From NCBI GenBank assembly GCA_003427395.1, contig BFEA01000055.1, positions 1,659,080 to 1,690,114 of the forward strand: a stretch of DNA of 31,035 bases. The letters run 5' to 3'. Of this stretch, positions 29,226 through 31,035 are shown one piece after another (the first letter of the stretch is position 1; the number at the start of each line of letters is the position of its first letter). The stretch is from Chara braunii (lineage: Eukaryota > Streptophyta > Charophyceae > Charales > Characeae). The notes below the pieces were generated by a model. The model did not search any database. It was not told where the DNA came from and was given only the letters and a program-made list of their open reading frames with translations. Both the position numbers and the translations under genes were made by a program.

Positions 29226-29327
29226 GATCCTTCGATAACTCCCGCTCACCAATCAGGTGCGTGGATCAATAGGATCTTCCTATTGCGCAACGAATCTGAT
29301 TGGTTGAACCTTGAGTCTCGAAGGATC
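29226..29327. repeat. 102-bp interrupted palindrome with CCAAT
   Basis: Three nested pairs share one centre: GATCCTTCGA (29226) with TCGAAGGATC (29318-29327), CACCAATCAG with CTGATTGGTTG, and CAATAGGA/TCCTATTG around a 3-base loop. Each arm carries a CCAAT box (one on each strand). It ends three bases before the ATG of the small ORF. Confidence 0.88.
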
Positions 29328-29330
29328 AAC

Positions 29331-29513
29331 ATGGCTTCCGCGGGGCGCTCTTCTCAAAGTCTTCTCCTCCTGCTTCTTTCCCTATACTTCGACTTTCCCC
29401 TTGTCTTCTCTCTCCCTCGCCCCCCTCCTCGCCACTGTAAATTCCGCAAACGCGCCCGCAAATCTCTCTTACGTTCTCGACTCCTGAGCCAACTTCCGGG
29501 AAGCAGTGGCTAG
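29331..29513 (+). CDS. Small ORF with hydrophobic N-terminus and basic tail
   Basis: ATG at 29331, 60 residues. MASAGRSSQS is followed by a Leu-rich stretch of about 17 residues, like a signal peptide, then a Pro-rich hinge and a very basic tail (FRKRARKSLLRSRLL). It could encode a small secreted or organelle-targeted peptide. However, the sequence is CT-rich, which yields Leu/Ser/Pro by chance, so the call is weak. A leader exon for the ORF at 30491 is an alternative. Confidence 0.3.
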   Translation: MASAGRSSQSLLLLLLSLYFDFPLVFSLPRPPPRHCKFRKRARKSLLRSRLLSQLPGSSG

Positions 29514-30356
29514 GCAGAGTGCTTGATGCGAGTCGGAAAGTCCTGTCGGGCTGACGATAGGCTGATCGGTTGCGGGCTTGATTGCCACGACGATCTGTGG
29601 GATCTGGGCGAGCCGTGTCGAGTTTACGTCGGCAGTGTGACGATCGCAATGGTGGGAGTTAGCACGCGACGGCCGGGACCGTCGGTGCAGGTATGGGGAT
29701 TGATGATCGGAGTTGGGTGAGTGATTGGCCTGGGGCCATATTGGAATTAACGGCGAATGCGCCTTTGTGGTTGTGAATCTTTATCTCTGGCATGAGTGTA
29801 CGACGGCAACGCCGAACTTCCTCTCTCCAGATCTCGTCATTCTCTCTCTCGACATTCTTCCCTCTTCTCCCCCCCTTCTCCTCTATCTTTGAATGATGAT
29901 GTGTCTTGATGTCTCTCTCTCTCTCTCTTGAATGGGAATGAGTCGGCATGATGTTTTCGTGTGAAAGAACTTCTTCCGGAATGCAAGAACCCCGTCTTCT
30001 TGTCTTGTGAACGGTGGATGCGTGTGTATTGTTCCGATCCATCCTTTTTGTCTCTGCGCATATCTCATTTTCGCACCTTCCACAGTGAATGAATGTATGG
30101 AGATCCGTGTTTCTTTGCGTTGATTAGATGATTGTTATTGGGATTTTGTTTGAGAATGTAAGAGTGTTTAGGTCTGTAGCTCTGAATGTACTACGCATGC
30201 CATCTGCCTTATGCGGCACGACAACAACACCCGAGCCACAGGGCGGCCCCGAAAAGAACAAGGCGCCTTGGATCAACGTCGCGTTGGCTCTCTAAAACCT
30301 GAGTCGCGGGTCGGTCCTTTAGTTGCATGCATGATCAAGTTGATGAGAGCGTTTTT

Positions 30357-30413
<57 letters not shown>

Positions 30414-30490
30414 TCAAAAGGGATTGATTGGAGATTGCGCGAGTGTTTTCTTTTCTTGATGACATCTCGAGATTTTTGCAATTGATTGAT
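29514..30490. other. Non-coding, possible intron with (CT)n
   Basis: 29514-29720 is GC-balanced; 29810-29935 is CT-rich; a clean (TC)n tract lies at 30361-30410 after a T-run. No gene is supported between the small ORF and copy A. Confidence 0.45.
30361..30410. repeat. (TC)25 microsatellite
   Basis: Perfect dinucleotide tract directly after a T-run. Confidence 0.98.
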
Positions 30491-30919
30491 ATGTGGACTG
30501 ACAAGTACCCTCCGATCGGGCACCAGCCTCCCGCACCTCCCGTCTCAACACGGGCTTTTCCCTACAAGGAGGAGAGGACATGTGTATGCGAGTGGGACGT
30601 ACGAGAAGCCGTTGCACAAATCGGCGGACGGTACTACTTCCCTCCGACAAATCGTTGTTCAGGGTTCGTAGAGGCTGGGTTTGTCATTATCGATACGCAC
30701 TTCCCACCTTACTCGATATTGTTGTCATTCAACGAGTTGATTGTCATCCCGTGGACGGCAGTAGAACCCCACTGGCCGCGCACTCTATGCACCGAATGTC
30801 AGCGTTTTGAGCGCTACGAATCCAGGGGTTTCCACTACCGTGTGCGGAGTGAAGACAAGCATAAAGAAAGAGCCACGCGGCTGAGACCATCCACGTCAAA
30901 CTCAGAACTGACCAGCTAA
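30491..30919 (+). CDS. Unrecognised ORF, family copy A (GFVxI...PW...W...CxxC domain), intact
   Basis: ATG at 30491 gives 142 residues; the frame is open to about 30428. The N-terminal third is Pro-rich (DKYPPIGHQPPAPPVS). The core at 30677-30805 reads EAGFVIIDT, HFPP, SILLSFNEL, IVIPWTAVEPHW, then CTEC and QRF. The tail is charged and basic, ending SNSELTS. No signal peptide or membrane segment is seen. Copies B (5543) and C (17401, minus) share the core order and spacing. The unbroken frame plus conservation across copies argues that the family is or was protein-coding. One C-x-x-C pair and two conserved Trp suggest a small structural or nucleic-acid-binding domain, but this is inference. 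Confidence 0.6.
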   Translation: MWTDKYPPIGHQPPAPPVSTRAFPYKEERTCVCEWDVREAVAQIGGRYYFPPTNRCSGFVEAGFVIIDTHFPPYSILLSFNELIVIPWTAVEPHWPRTLCTECQRFERYESRGFHYRVRSEDKHKERATRLRPSTSNSELTS

Positions 30920-31035
30920 CGACGACGGGACTTAATACGAAAATGGGACACGCGAAGCGTGCAGAAGCCCTTCCGCTTTAAACGACGGGCCGTAGCGAGG
31001 TGGGAAGCTCGACAATACTTTTTGGATTGAATTTG
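30920..31035. other. 3' flank of copy A
   Basis: Short non-coding end of the window with the small hairpin CACGC-GAA-GCGTG at about 30950-30962. No poly(A) signal is obvious. Confidence 0.4.

Overview
The window looks like a repeat-dense nuclear contig from a streptophyte (plant or charophyte-alga type) genome. It has a decayed Ty3/gypsy integrase, a plant-L1-style LINE, several tRNA-related SINEs, A-tailed elements, foldbacks, many mini- and microsatellites and a 530-base assembly gap. No operon, CRISPR, rRNA or bacterial gene layout is visible. A large charophyte genome such as Chara would fit, but that is a guess from overall style, not from a diagnostic gene.

Layout. 1-300: cluster of short palindromes. 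306-3520: 5'-truncated Ty3/gypsy remnant (integrase zinc finger and catalytic core, connector, post-integrase domain), followed by an unusual third reading frame that overlaps the end of pol. 3550-5450: duplicated (TA)n block and non-coding DNA, possibly LTR or leader sequence. 5543-5962: first member of an unrecognised ORF family. 6930-8077 (-): unrecognised degenerate coding region, with 47-bp and 41-bp minisatellites beyond it (8187-9165). 9249-12376 (-): decayed LINE running into the gap (12377-12906). 13140-16600: SINE-like copies, a long foldback, tRNA-like SINE heads and a 49-bp repeat. 16907-17401 (-): second member of the ORF family, broken by one stop. 17700-20130: mostly non-coding, with a tRNA-derived SINE. 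19075-20500: two exon-like segments. 20760-27622: two collinear copies of a long non-coding composite repeat with shared modules, each ending in the same A-tailed SINE-like unit. 27670-28240: degenerate minisatellite. 28257-29327: foldbacks and a CT-rich leader. 29331-29513: small ORF with a hydrophobic N-terminus. 30491-30919: third member of the ORF family, intact.

Most notable: (1) three dispersed ORFs on both strands share an unrecognised domain, G-F-V-x-I ... V-x-P-W ... W ... C-x-x-C, with nearly fixed spacing; in the 17-kb copy a TAG stands exactly at the second conserved Trp. (2) A roughly 55-bp core able to form two small stem-loops recurs eleven times in different SINE-like contexts. 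(3) A 32-bp motif occurs seven times in one orientation inside the two copies of the composite repeat.

The genes do not form a visible pathway. The coding content is mobile-element debris plus the small ORF family and a few possible host exons. Everything rests on reading the sequence; no search was run.
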